From Caldilineaceae bacterium (lineage in GTDB: Bacteria > Chloroflexota > Anaerolineae > Caldilineales > Caldilineaceae): DNA of 25,072 bases. The notes below the pieces were generated by a model. That model had not been told where the DNA came from and ran no database searches. It saw only the letters and a program-made list of their open reading frames with translations. Positions 6,778 through 16,352 of the stretch are shown one piece after another. A program made the translations under genes and the position numbers. The stretch lies in assembly GCA_014879855.1 (NCBI GenBank), contig JACSRH010000206.1, positions 1 to 25,072 of the forward strand. The letters are read 5' to 3'. The number at the start of each line of letters is the position of its first letter. Within the stretch, counting starts at the first letter, position 1.

Positions 6778-8595
6778 TCACCGCGCGCGGCTCCAATTTT
6801 CAATGTTCCATTCCTCCGTCTCAAAGCCACCCAACTCTACACCTTGCAGGGTGTTGGCGTGTGCAGAGACAGAAGCACGGAAGACCAACGGCAAATTCAC
6901 GTAGTCTTGAACGATCATGTCGTTCAACTGGTGCACCAGGTCGATGCGAGCATCCTGATCGGCGGTCGCGGCCAGTTCGCCCCACAGCGCATCAAAATCA
7001 GTATTGCACCAGCGCTCGATATTTTCACCACCCCAGGCATTGCTGCTATTGGCAATGTTGACGCCGTTTTCGGTGAGGCAACGCCAGCCGCCCAGGTAAG
7101 CCTGCGGGTTGGGGCTGTCGTTGCCGTTGGTGAACATCTGCACGTCACTGTAGAACTTGGCCAGGGAATCGGCGTTGTCGGTCGGGCCAAAGAAGACGCC
7201 GGCATCGATGTTTTTCAGTTCAGTCGCCACCCCGATCTCACCCCACCACTGTTGGATAAGCGCCTGCGTCTTCTGACGCACGGCATTGGTCGAGGTCTGA
7301 TAGAGCACGCGCAGTTCGACGCCATCTTTCTCGCGCACGTTGTCACCATTGCTGTCCACCCATCCGGCCCCCTCCAGCAGCGCCTGAGCGCCTGCGATGT
7401 CCTGGGTCAGGCAGCCATCGTTCGTCGTCGTTACATAGAGTTCAGGGCCAGAAACGATGTTGCAGGTGGGTTTGCCGCCCGCACCGTACAACTGCTCGGC
7501 GATGATCGTACGGTCGATCGCCATTGACAGCGCCTGGCGCACAGCCGGGTCAGTCAGGAACGGGTGCGGGTTCGGATCGGCCTCCGACCATTCGGAGCGT
7601 GCGTCGCCCAGGGTGGGGTCCGGGTTGGTGAAATTGATCAAAATGCGCTCGACATTGCCACCAAAGGCGGCGACGACCGTACCCATGCCCTTCGCTGCCA
7701 TTTCGTTGAGGATGTCTGGTGGGACCTGCAGGTTCCACGCATAGTCGGCCTCGCCGGTCTCGAGTACAGCGCGCGCGGCCGACTCGGCGTCGCCGCCGCC
7801 CTTCATTACAACTTCGGCAAAGTGAGGCTGATTCTCAAAGCGATAGGTTGGGTTTACTTCATAGACAACCACGTCGTTGGCGCGGAAATCTTTCACCTTG
7901 TAGGGGCCAGTGCCGATCGGGAAGCTGTTGGCGTCGGCGCAGGTGGCGGCCGCCGCGCCGACGCAGTTCTCAAACTGCGCCTTCTGCAGGACAGGCGACA
8001 GATAGCCGATGAACGCATAGTACGGATACGGCTGCGGTGTGGTGAAGGTAATCTTCACCGTGCCCGCATCGACCGCCTCGACGCTCGCCACGGCCGAGAA
8101 GTTGCCAGAGGTGCAGCCCGTTTCCGGGGTGACGCAGTACTGCCAGGTGAAGACAAAGTCGTCCGCGGTCAACGGTGTGCCGTCTGACCACAAGACGCCG
8201 GGAACCAGCTTGTAGGTGATGGTGGTCAGATCTTCAGAGACGCCGCCATTTTCCACCGTCGGCACTTCCTGCGCCAACGTCGGGATCAGGTTGCCGGCGG
8301 GGTCGTATTCGAGCAGGGATTCCAACACCAGCGAGCCGGCGTGATAGTCCTTGGTGCCGGTGGACTGGTAAGGGTTGATGATCGATACGGCCTGCCAGTA
8401 AAGCAGCGTCAGCGTGCCGTCGGTGCCGCGGCCTGGCTCGGCCGGCAAATCCGACGAAGGCGCGGCCACGGCTGGCGCGTCTGCGGCCCCTGTTGACGGG
8501 CCGGCTGCCGGTGCAGCGCAGGCGGTGAAGACCAGCGCCAGCACCACCAGCAGACCGAACAGATAGAACGTTCTCCGGTTTTCTTGGTGTGTCAT
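6778..8595 (-). CDS. Peptide-type (SBP_bac_5) solute-binding lipoprotein, canonical order
   Basis: Extracytoplasmic binding lipoprotein for the upstream importer module, 605 residues. The chosen ATG at 8595 has AAAGGGAG just upstream and gives MTHQENRRTFYLF..., a signal peptide with lipobox FTAC (Cys26); an in-frame Met further upstream would bury the signal. Domain order is the normal one: TLTLLYWQAVSIINPY near the mature N-terminus, LLEYDPAG, YKLVPGVLWSDG, LTADDFVFTWQYC, VEAVDAGTVKITF, IGTGPYKV, VRQALSMAIDR, then the C-terminal domain ending ENWSRAR. Several Cys pairs may form disulphides. It is a direct contrast to the permuted paralogue at 2746-4452. Ligand unknown. Confidence 0.94.
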   Translation of the reverse strand: MTHQENRRTFYLFGLLVVLALVFTACAAPAAGPSTGAADAPAVAAPSSDLPAEPGRGTDGTLTLLYWQAVSIINPYQSTGTKDYHAGSLVLESLLEYDPAGNLIPTLAQEVPTVENGGVSEDLTTITYKLVPGVLWSDGTPLTADDFVFTWQYCVTPETGCTSGNFSAVASVEAVDAGTVKITFTTPQPYPYYAFIGYLSPVLQKAQFENCVGAAAATCADANSFPIGTGPYKVKDFRANDVVVYEVNPTYRFENQPHFAEVVMKGGGDAESAARAVLETGEADYAWNLQVPPDILNEMAAKGMGTVVAAFGGNVERILINFTNPDPTLGDARSEWSEADPNPHPFLTDPAVRQALSMAIDRTIIAEQLYGAGGKPTCNIVSGPELYVTTTNDGCLTQDIAGAQALLEGAGWVDSNGDNVREKDGVELRVLYQTSTNAVRQKTQALIQQWWGEIGVATELKNIDAGVFFGPTDNADSLAKFYSDVQMFTNGNDSPNPQAYLGGWRCLTENGVNIANSSNAWGGENIERWCNTDFDALWGELAATADQDARIDLVHQLNDMIVQDYVNLPLVFRASVSAHANTLQGVELGGFETEEWNIENWSRAR

Positions 8596-8753
8596 AGTTG
8601 CTCCCTTTGTTTGATTCAACATGATATGGGTGGACAGAACACTCTGATGCAACGCATAGCTTCACGGGTAGCGGCGCCACCGTCCATGCGACAGACGGCG
8701 TCTGCTGGCTGTGTTGGAGGAATATCATCTACATTCACGGGTTGAGCGGCGCC

Positions 8754-8782
8754 ATCGTACACGCTTTCAAGAGAGTTGTCAA
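8754..8782 (-). promoter_or_regulatory. Sigma70-type promoter for the upstream peptide importer module
   Basis: A perfect TTGACA (8777-8782, minus strand) is followed after 17 nt by TACGAT (8754-8759). It would start transcription near 8747 and leave a ~150-nt leader before the binding-protein ATG at 8595. Confidence 0.65.
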
Positions 8783-8797
8783 AGCGAAAAAAAATGG

Positions 8798-8814
8798 CGC
8801 AAAGCATCTTTGCG
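8798..8814. promoter_or_regulatory. Perfect inverted repeat upstream of the -35, candidate regulator site
   Basis: CGCAAAG-CAT-CTTTGCG lies 15 nt upstream of the TTGACA element, roughly at -51 to -67. This is a usual place for an activator or a repressor dimer. No regulator gene is adjacent, so its partner is unknown. Confidence 0.4.
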
Positions 8815-9092
8815 TGCAGGGAAAGACGCGGTGAGTGATCTAACCAGAACTTACCTTTTATGGAGAATCAGCCGGCGGTTTGGGTGAGGCAGGATGTGTG
8901 CATTGCGTGAGAGGATTGCGCTGGCGTCCTGCTTACTGGTGCACGCCTATCAGCGCACCTGAGCCAACAGAGAGGGGGATCTCCTGTTGGCTCAATTTTG
9001 GCAGGGGGCGGCCTGATGGCTCAAAACGCGTTGCCAAATGCAATCCTCAGGAGTAGCGTTCCTGGGTGTTGCATGGCGCCGGTAAAACAAAG
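8815..9092. other. Gene-free intergenic stretch with hairpins
   Basis: No convincing gene lies between 8596 and 9139 (544 nt). Besides the promoter and palindrome at its left side, it holds TGAGCCAACAG (8960-8970) pairing with CTGTTGGCTCA (8984-8994), a strong hairpin ~145 nt beyond the rbsB stop. AATTTT follows it only on the plus strand. A 9-bp inverted pair, GAGGATTGC (8911-8919) and GCAATCCTC (9040-9048), encloses it. It may be the 3' end structure of the sugar operon. Confidence 0.45.
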
Positions 9093-9152
9093 AGTTACAG
9101 CTCGTCGAGTTACAGCTCGTCGAGTTACGGCTCGTCGAGTTACGGCTCGTCG
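9093..9152. repeat. Four 15-bp tandem repeats spanning the rbsB stop codon
   Basis: Units start at 9093, 9108, 9123 and 9138. The first two read AGTTACAGCTCGTCG and the last two AGTTACGGCTCGTCG. The unit at 9138-9152 contains the last sense codons (D-E-P) and TAA stop of the sugar-binding protein. The other three therefore look like duplications of the gene's end, each carrying an in-frame TAA. The unit includes the palindrome CTCGACGAG. Confidence 0.85.
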
Positions 9153-10213
9153 GGGAAGTAGTAGCTGGCTGCATTCTCAGCAGTCACCAATTCCGCGGCC
9201 AGAATGATGCGGACGGGCAATTTCTGCTGGTAGAAGCCAGGCAGCGGATAGTCGCGCGCGCCCATCACGGCCAGTGAGACCACCGTCGCGCACTGGTCGG
9301 GCGGGTAGGTGACGTTGGCGGTGACGAGCGGGTCGCTGCCATCCATGATGGTCTTGATCACGCGCTTGTCCGCGCCGCCGCCCAGGAACATCTTGATGTC
9401 GCTGCGTCCGGATTCTTTGTACGCCTGCATGGCGCCCAGCATCATGTCGTCGTCGGCCGTGTAGACAGCGTCGATCTGGTCATACTTCTGGAGATAGTTC
9501 TCCATGACCGACAGCGCCTTCTGCACATTCCAGTCGCCCGGCTGCGAATCAATGATCGTCAGTTCCGGATACTTTTCCGCCACGGCCTTCATGGCATCGA
9601 CGCGCACTGTGTTGATCGGCGTGGGGATGCCCTCGATGATCACGACGTTGCCTTTGTAATCGAGCTGCTTGGCCAGATATTCCATGCCGGTGCGCGCATA
9701 GCCTTCGTCATCATTGGAGAGATAGACGTTGTACACTGGCTTGGTGGTGCCGCGATCCATGACAATGGTGTAGATGCCGGCCTCGAAAGCTTTTTCGACC
9801 ACGGAGGTGACGGACGCGTCGAAGGGGAAGACGATCAGCGCATCAATACCCTGCTGGATCAGGTCTTCGATGTCATTGGCCTGCTTGTTGACATTATCGG
9901 CGGTCACAAAGACAAACTCGATGGTCGGGTCCTGGGCTTTCCAGTCGGCCATGCCTTTTTCCGCCCAGTAAATGGCGCGCGCCATGTAGCCGTGCGTCGC
10001 CGACGGCATGGAATAGCCGATCTTCAGCGGTTTGCCCGGTACGACCGGCAGCGCGCCAGGGCCTACGGCCACAGCGTCGGCGGCTGGCGCCGCGGCAACT
10101 GCCTGGTCGCCGCCCGCCGCGGCTGGCGCCGCGGCGGGAACCTGCACAGTGCAGCCAGCAAGCAACGCCAGCAACATCAGTAATGTGAGGGCTACTGTGA
10201 ATCCTCGTCTCAT
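9140..10213 (-). CDS. rbsB: Ribose-type sugar ABC transporter substrate-binding lipoprotein
   Basis: Periplasmic-binding-protein-like protein (Peripla_BP_4/RbsB family), 357 residues, capturing a sugar for the RbsC/RbsA importer. The ATG at 10213 has an AGGAGGAGA Shine-Dalgarno. The protein starts MRRGFTVALTLL with a lipobox LAGC (Cys21), then an Ala-rich linker. The mature part begins KIGYSMPSATHGYMARAIYW, with DLIQQGIDALIVFP, YTIVMDRGTT, VVIIEGIPTPINTVR, and AVYTADDDMMLGAMQA as family landmarks. Actual sugar unknown, so the rbs name indicates family rather than ribose specificity. The stop lies inside a tandem repeat. It is separated from rbsC by a terminator-like hairpin, unlike a tightly packed operon. 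Confidence 0.9.
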   Translation of the reverse strand: MRRGFTVALTLLMLLALLAGCTVQVPAAAPAAAGGDQAVAAAPAADAVAVGPGALPVVPGKPLKIGYSMPSATHGYMARAIYWAEKGMADWKAQDPTIEFVFVTADNVNKQANDIEDLIQQGIDALIVFPFDASVTSVVEKAFEAGIYTIVMDRGTTKPVYNVYLSNDDEGYARTGMEYLAKQLDYKGNVVIIEGIPTPINTVRVDAMKAVAEKYPELTIIDSQPGDWNVQKALSVMENYLQKYDQIDAVYTADDDMMLGAMQAYKESGRSDIKMFLGGGADKRVIKTIMDGSDPLVTANVTYPPDQCATVVSLAVMGARDYPLPGFYQQKLPVRIILAAELVTAENAASYYFPDEP

Positions 10214-10315
10214 GATTCTCCTCCTGAAAGGAATGTGGGTCTCCGTACCACCCTGCAACGAGGTGAAGACGCTACCTTCGCGAGGCGCAGGGTTTGATTG
10301 GGGAGCACCATACGT

Positions 10316-10344
10316 TGAAAAACGGCTTCTAAAAGAAGGCCGTT
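10316..10344 (-). terminator. Intrinsic terminator-like hairpin between rbsC and rbsB
   Basis: On the minus strand AACGGC-c-TTCT pairs with AGAA-GCCGTT around a TTT loop, and the stem runs into TTTTTC. It sits after the rbsC stop (10383) and before the rbsB start (10213), so it would reduce or stop read-through into rbsB. Confidence 0.6.
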
Positions 10345-10382
10345 GCCTACCGAAATAAACCAAATAAACTATCGGGCTGGTG

Positions 10383-11357
10383 TTACGCTCTTTGGCGTTG
10401 GATATAGACCGCGCCGATAATCACGATGCCCTTGACCGTGCCCTGCAAGTAAGGCGACACGCCCAGCATGTTGAGCATGTTGTTGATGACGCCCAGGATG
10501 ATGGCGCCAATGACAGTGCCCCAGATCGTGCCACGGCCGCCGGTCATGGGCGTGCCGCCGATGATAACCGCTGCAATCGCATCCAGCTCAAAAAACATGC
10601 CCATGTTGGAAGTGCTGACCGCGTTGAAGCGCGAGGACAAAAGCGTGGCCGAAATGCCGACAGTGAGGCCGATCAGCGTGTAGGCCAAAAACTTGATGCG
10701 ATCCACGTTGACGGCCGAATAGGCGGCCACCCGCGCATTCGAGCCGACCGCGCACAGATAGCGCCCGTAGCGGGTCTGATTGAGCATCACGGAGAGCACC
10801 GCGGCCAGCACCAACATCACAAAGACCGGAACCGGCAAAAACAGAACTGAATTCATCCCGAAGTTGCCAAAAAGATTGCTGTCGGAGCGCACCTCGCCCG
10901 CGTTGCCGATGAAGAGGCTGAGCGAGCGGAAGATCGCCATCGTGCCCAATGTCACGATAAAGGGGGCAATTTTGCCGCGCGTGATCATGAAGCCGTTGAG
11001 CGCGCCCGCCAGACTGCCCATCAGCAGGGCGACCACGATGCCGATCGTCACGGCAATATACTCGTTGCCCACAATCGGCAGGAAGTAATTCAGGGCGATA
11101 ATGCCGACCGCGCCGACAAAAGCCGCCACGGACCCCACCGACAGATCAATGCCGCCACTGATGATCACAAAGGTCATGCCCAGGGCAATAATTCCTGTGT
11201 AGGAAACCTGGCGCAGGATGTTCAGAATATTCTGAACCTGAAGAAAGTAAGGGCTTAGGATCGAAGAAATAATAAACAGGACAACCAGGGCAATCAGGGA
11301 AGCATATTTTTCGTAGTTAAATTTTTTAAAATTTGCGGTAAGTGCGTTGCTGCTCAT
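10383..11357 (-). CDS. rbsC: Ribose-type sugar ABC transporter permease
   Basis: Inner-membrane permease of the BPD_transp_2 (RbsC/XylH/AraH) family, 324 residues, with about eight or more hydrophobic segments. The landmark GMTFVIISGGIDLSVGS is at 60-76, with ALNGFMITRGKIAPFIVTLGTM and IIGGTPMTGGRGTIWGT later, both typical of the family. The ATG at 11357 lies 12 nt after the rbsA stop with only a weak Shine-Dalgarno, suggesting coupling to rbsA translation. It pairs with RbsA and the binding protein encoded downstream. Confidence 0.93.
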   Translation of the reverse strand: MSSNALTANFKKFNYEKYASLIALVVLFIISSILSPYFLQVQNILNILRQVSYTGIIALGMTFVIISGGIDLSVGSVAAFVGAVGIIALNYFLPIVGNEYIAVTIGIVVALLMGSLAGALNGFMITRGKIAPFIVTLGTMAIFRSLSLFIGNAGEVRSDSNLFGNFGMNSVLFLPVPVFVMLVLAAVLSVMLNQTRYGRYLCAVGSNARVAAYSAVNVDRIKFLAYTLIGLTVGISATLLSSRFNAVSTSNMGMFFELDAIAAVIIGGTPMTGGRGTIWGTVIGAIILGVINNMLNMLGVSPYLQGTVKGIVIIGAVYIQRQRA

Positions 11358-11369
11358 GGTCTGGCTCTG

Positions 11370-12887
<1,518 letters not shown>

Positions 12888-13002
12888 GCCGGATCGCCCT
12901 ATCAAGCGCGCTGAATCGGGTGCAAAGGGTTCTTCGCCAGTACAAATTCTATCAATGGACAATCTGCAACTGGATGTAGGGTGTCGTTACGAAGATAATT
13001 CC

Positions 13003-13032
13003 ATTGTATCGCAAGAATTACGCAACGGCCAA
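13003..13032 (-). promoter_or_regulatory. Weak candidate promoter for the rbs-type operon
   Basis: TACAAT (13003-13008, minus strand) is a good -10. The best -35 is TTGGCC (13027-13032), 18 nt away, which matches poorly. It lies in the 170-nt gap between the pheT stop and rbsA. Confidence 0.35.
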
Positions 13033-13057
13033 AAGTGGTGTTGTTAGGCTTTCGCAT

Positions 13058-15646
13058 CTACCCGCGCAACTTACCGCTCACCTCGCGCTCCACGCGGCGG
13101 ATGATGCGCTCGCGCACTTTGGCGACGTCGCTGTCGCGCAGATTGGCTTCCTGGCTCTGATAGGTGAGATGGAAGGCCAGCGACTTGGCGCCGACCGGCA
13201 ACGGCTCGCCCCGGTACAGGTCGAACAGCTCGATTGCGGTAAGCAGCGCGCCGCCCGCCGCGCTGATGGCGCTTTCAACCATGCGCACCGTGACCGACTC
13301 GTCCACGATAAAGGCCATGTCCTCCACGACAGGCGGGTAGGAGCTGATGGGCGGCATGGGATCGTGGCGCCAGTGCGGGCGTTGCAGCACCGCAAGGCGC
13401 AGCTCCGCCGCGTTGATGCGCACCGCGGGCAGGTCGAAGGCGGCGCGCACCTGCGGGTGCACCTCGCCGATCAAGCCGGCGACCTCGCCCTCGACCACGA
13501 CTTCGGCGCAGCGCGGGCCAAACGCGCCGGTTGCGGGCGCGCCGCGATACTCGATGGCGTCAGCTTTGAAGCCGAGCCGCGCGAGCAGCGTTTCGACTAT
13601 GCCTTTCAGATCGTAGAAATCCAGCGCGCCAGTCGTGTTGTTCTCGGCGTTGCTGTTGTAAAAACTCAGCGGCTGGCGCGGCCCGGTCAGCACCAGGCTC
13701 AGGCGGCGATCTTCGTGAGGCAGCGGCCCCTCGCCGCGTTCAGGCAGATAGACGCGACCGATCTCGAACATTGCCAGCCGGTCGGCGTAGCGCAGGTTAT
13801 ATTGCAGGCTCTCCAGCGCGCTGACCAGCAGCGACCGGCGCAACACGCGCCGTTCCACGGCAATCGGGTTCGCCAACTCGACAAAGGGAGCGCGGTCCTC
13901 AACGCCGTCCAGCGGGGCAAAGGCAAGCGCCAGCCGGGCATGATTTTCAGGCGAAGTCAACGCATAGTTGACCGTGTCCTGCAAGCCGCTGCCGATCAGG
14001 ATGTCACGAATCTTTTCTTCAGTTTCGACGATCTCGTTGCGATGCTGCGTCGGCAGCATGTCCGCCATCAGCGTGATGGGCACATCTTCGTAGCCGATCA
14101 CGCGCGCCACCTCCTCGATGAGGTCGGCAGGCATGGTCACGTCAAGCCGATGCCACGGGACAACGCATTCGAGCAACGGCTCGCCGGCGGCCCGGTGCAG
14201 GGCAAAGGTGGCGGCAGCCGGTGCATCCGGGGCAGGATCGGCCACCTGACGCACCTCGAAGTCGAGGCGGCGCAGCGCGTCGGCCATCTGCTCGAGCGTC
14301 ACCGTCATGCCCAGGATGCGGCGCGTATCGCTGGCCGTCGCGTAGACCGTGACGCGGCGCTGCGGCGTCGGGTAGGCGTCAGCGATGCCAGGCGCGATGC
14401 GCCCGCCCGCGTATTGGCGCATCAAATCGGCGGCGCGACGACCGGCAATGTCGTTGAGCGTGGCCGGCACGCCGCGCGCAAAGCGATAGCTGGCCGCGCT
14501 GTAGAGTTTGAGCTTCTGGCCGGTGCGCCGGTTGTTGATGCCTTCGAAGGTGGCGGATTCCAGCAGAACTGTGCGCGTCGCGTCGCTGACTTCGCTCTCC
14601 TGGCCGCCCATCACCCCGGCGATGGCGACCGAGCCGAGTGTGTCGGCAATCATCAACATGCTGTCGTCGAGCGTGCGCTCGATGTCGTCGAGCGTGATGA
14701 ACTTCTCACCCGCCGCGGCGCGGCGTACGATGATCGTTGGCGTGCGGTCGCCGGCCTGCTGCGCCCGCCGCACAAGCGTGTCATAGTCGAAGGCGTGCAG
14801 CGGCTGGCCGTATTCAAGCATCACATAGTTGGTGATGTCGACCACATTGTTGATGGGGCGCATTCCTGCTTTGGTGAGGCGCTCCTGCATCCACTTGGGC
14901 GACGGGCCAACCGTCACCCCGTGGATGACAATGCCCGTGTAGCGATGGCACAATTCCGGCTCATCAATGCGCACGGCCACATAGTCGGCCACGTTGTCAT
15001 CGCCTGCGGCTGGCAGCACGTCCGCGGGCAGATGGAGCGCGCCGCCAGTGAGCGCGCTGATCTCGCGCGCGATGCCGATCATGTTCAGGTCGCGCGCCAT
15101 GTCGGGCGTCAGGTCGAACTCGAAAACCCGGTCGCCCAGGTAATCGCGCAGCGGCATCCCAACCGGCGCATCCTCGGGCAGGAGAATGATGCCTTCATGC
15201 TCCTCGCTCAGCCCCAGCTCGCGTTCGGAGCAGACCATGCCCGACGACTCGACGCCGCGAATCCTGGAGGCTTTGAGTTTCTTCTTGGGGCGCGGCCGTT
15301 GGTCGCTGTAGGCGTCGATCAACAGCGCGCCGGCGCGGGCAAAGGCGACCTTGAGCACGGGCAACGGCGTCACACCACGATACTGGTAGAGATTTGGCGC
15401 GCCGGTCACGACTCGCTGCCGCGCATCGCCGCCAAACGCTACATCGACCAGCACCAGGCGGTCCGCGTCGGGATGAGGCAACACAGCCACCACCTCACCG
15501 ACGGTGATCGTTTCTGGATCCCACCAATCACCGACGTGGTGAATGGCATCGACCGCCAGCCCCGCCAACGTCAAGCGCTCGGCCAGCGCGTCCACCGGCA
15601 GGGTGAGATCGACATATTCCTTCAGCCAAGACAAGGGCGCCAACAT
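13058..15646 (-). CDS. pheT: Phenylalanine--tRNA ligase beta subunit
   Basis: Beta subunit of the heterotetrameric PheRS, charging tRNA-Phe in the cytoplasm; 862 residues, somewhat longer than the usual ~800. It starts MLAPLSWLKEYVDL with AGGAG upstream. In order: N-terminal and tRNA-binding (EMAP/OB) part to ~160 (SSGMVCSERELGL), a B3/B4 editing domain ~210-410 (AIAGVMGGQESEV, LLESATFEG), B5 domain ~410-490, the catalytic-like core, and a C-terminal FDX-ACB anticodon-binding domain ~765-860 starting SSYPPVVEDMAF. Normally pheT follows pheS, but here the upstream neighbour is a NUDIX gene, so pheS must lie elsewhere. The long plus-strand ORF opposite is a shadow. Confidence 0.96.
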   Translation of the reverse strand: MLAPLSWLKEYVDLTLPVDALAERLTLAGLAVDAIHHVGDWWDPETITVGEVVAVLPHPDADRLVLVDVAFGGDARQRVVTGAPNLYQYRGVTPLPVLKVAFARAGALLIDAYSDQRPRPKKKLKASRIRGVESSGMVCSERELGLSEEHEGIILLPEDAPVGMPLRDYLGDRVFEFDLTPDMARDLNMIGIAREISALTGGALHLPADVLPAAGDDNVADYVAVRIDEPELCHRYTGIVIHGVTVGPSPKWMQERLTKAGMRPINNVVDITNYVMLEYGQPLHAFDYDTLVRRAQQAGDRTPTIIVRRAAAGEKFITLDDIERTLDDSMLMIADTLGSVAIAGVMGGQESEVSDATRTVLLESATFEGINNRRTGQKLKLYSAASYRFARGVPATLNDIAGRRAADLMRQYAGGRIAPGIADAYPTPQRRVTVYATASDTRRILGMTVTLEQMADALRRLDFEVRQVADPAPDAPAAATFALHRAAGEPLLECVVPWHRLDVTMPADLIEEVARVIGYEDVPITLMADMLPTQHRNEIVETEEKIRDILIGSGLQDTVNYALTSPENHARLALAFAPLDGVEDRAPFVELANPIAVERRVLRRSLLVSALESLQYNLRYADRLAMFEIGRVYLPERGEGPLPHEDRRLSLVLTGPRQPLSFYNSNAENNTTGALDFYDLKGIVETLLARLGFKADAIEYRGAPATGAFGPRCAEVVVEGEVAGLIGEVHPQVRAAFDLPAVRINAAELRLAVLQRPHWRHDPMPPISSYPPVVEDMAFIVDESVTVRMVESAISAAGGALLTAIELFDLYRGEPLPVGAKSLAFHLTYQSQEANLRDSDVAKVRERIIRRVEREVSGKLRG

Positions 15647-15685
15647 GAGCGGTTACTCCTCAAAAGGGTGCGTGATGCGTACTTT

Positions 15686-16300
15686 TTACATCGTGCGCAT
15701 TAGTTGTTCATATACCAGATCGACCGCCAGCGCCCGCCACTGACCCCACCCGCGACGGTCGCCAATGAGGTTGCGCAGCTCGTTGCTCACATCGAGCAAC
15801 TGGCTGGGCAGCACTGTGTGAAAGGCCGAAATCTCATTGTCGCGCACACAGACCGGCTCGGAAAAATCAGTGCGCAGATGAAAAATATAACTGGCAAAGT
15901 GCGCGGTCTCATCCCGGTAGCGAAACTCGTAGACGATGACGCCCAGAAAGCGCTCGATCATCACCGGCAGATTTGTCTCTTCAGCCACCTCGCGCATCAT
16001 AGCAGCCTCGATTGCTTCCTCCCAACCGACGCCGCCGGACAGGATGCGGTAGATGTGCGCGGGGTAATGCGCTTTGGCGTGCAAGAGGATGCGATTGGCC
16101 GGGTCCTGGATCACAAACACCACTTCAGCGCGGCGGTCGCTGTCGGTGCGCCACCGATAGCGGCGGATGTATTCGTCGGCCTGGAGCAGATGGCCGCGGC
16201 GCATCGGTTGGCCATAACGCGCGGCAAGCTCTTCAATTTCTTCTTCCGAGATCATGGGGCGGCGGGTTTGGATGCTATTGGCGGTGGGTGGCAATGTCAT
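15686..16300 (-). CDS. NUDIX hydrolase
   Basis: Cytoplasmic NUDIX-fold hydrolase of 204 residues, expected to cleave a nucleoside diphosphate linked to another group, with Mg2+ or Mn2+. The NUDIX box is visible from G89 (GGVGWEE) through R103-E104-V-A-E107-E108-T-N-L111; the usual Gly before the last hydrophobic residue is Asn110. Residues 44-75 (YIRRYRWRTDSDRRAEVVFV) precede it and a ~90-residue C-terminal extension follows. The ATG at 16300 is supported by an upstream AGGAG, although the spacing is long; a second Met 45 nt in has none. Substrate unknown. It lies 39 nt before pheT, probably co-transcribed. Confidence 0.88.
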   Translation of the reverse strand: MTLPPTANSIQTRRPMISEEEIEELAARYGQPMRRGHLLQADEYIRRYRWRTDSDRRAEVVFVIQDPANRILLHAKAHYPAHIYRILSGGVGWEEAIEAAMMREVAEETNLPVMIERFLGVIVYEFRYRDETAHFASYIFHLRTDFSEPVCVRDNEISAFHTVLPSQLLDVSNELRNLIGDRRGWGQWRALAVDLVYEQLMRTM

Positions 16301-16352
16301 CGATGGCTTTCTCCTGTCTTGCGTGGTGGGTGGTGAGGAGACAACTAAATCA

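Noticed and set aside
9093..9152. CRISPR array
   Set aside because: Units are contiguous 15-bp repeats without spacers, and there are no cas genes.
10245..10262. T-box-like string CAGGGTGGTACGG in the rbsB leader
   Set aside because: Resembles the T-box core only in the GGGTGGTAC part; there is no following terminator and no reason for tRNA control of a sugar-binding protein.
12888..12962. Longer RbsA start at a TTG
   Set aside because: The extra 25 residues do not match the family and the ATG at 12887 gives the usual length.
13004..15703. 899-codon plus-strand open frame opposite pheT
   Set aside because: It lies wholly antisense to an unmistakable pheT, its translation is Arg/His/Gln-rich with no recognisable domain, and such long antisense frames are expected in GC-rich code.
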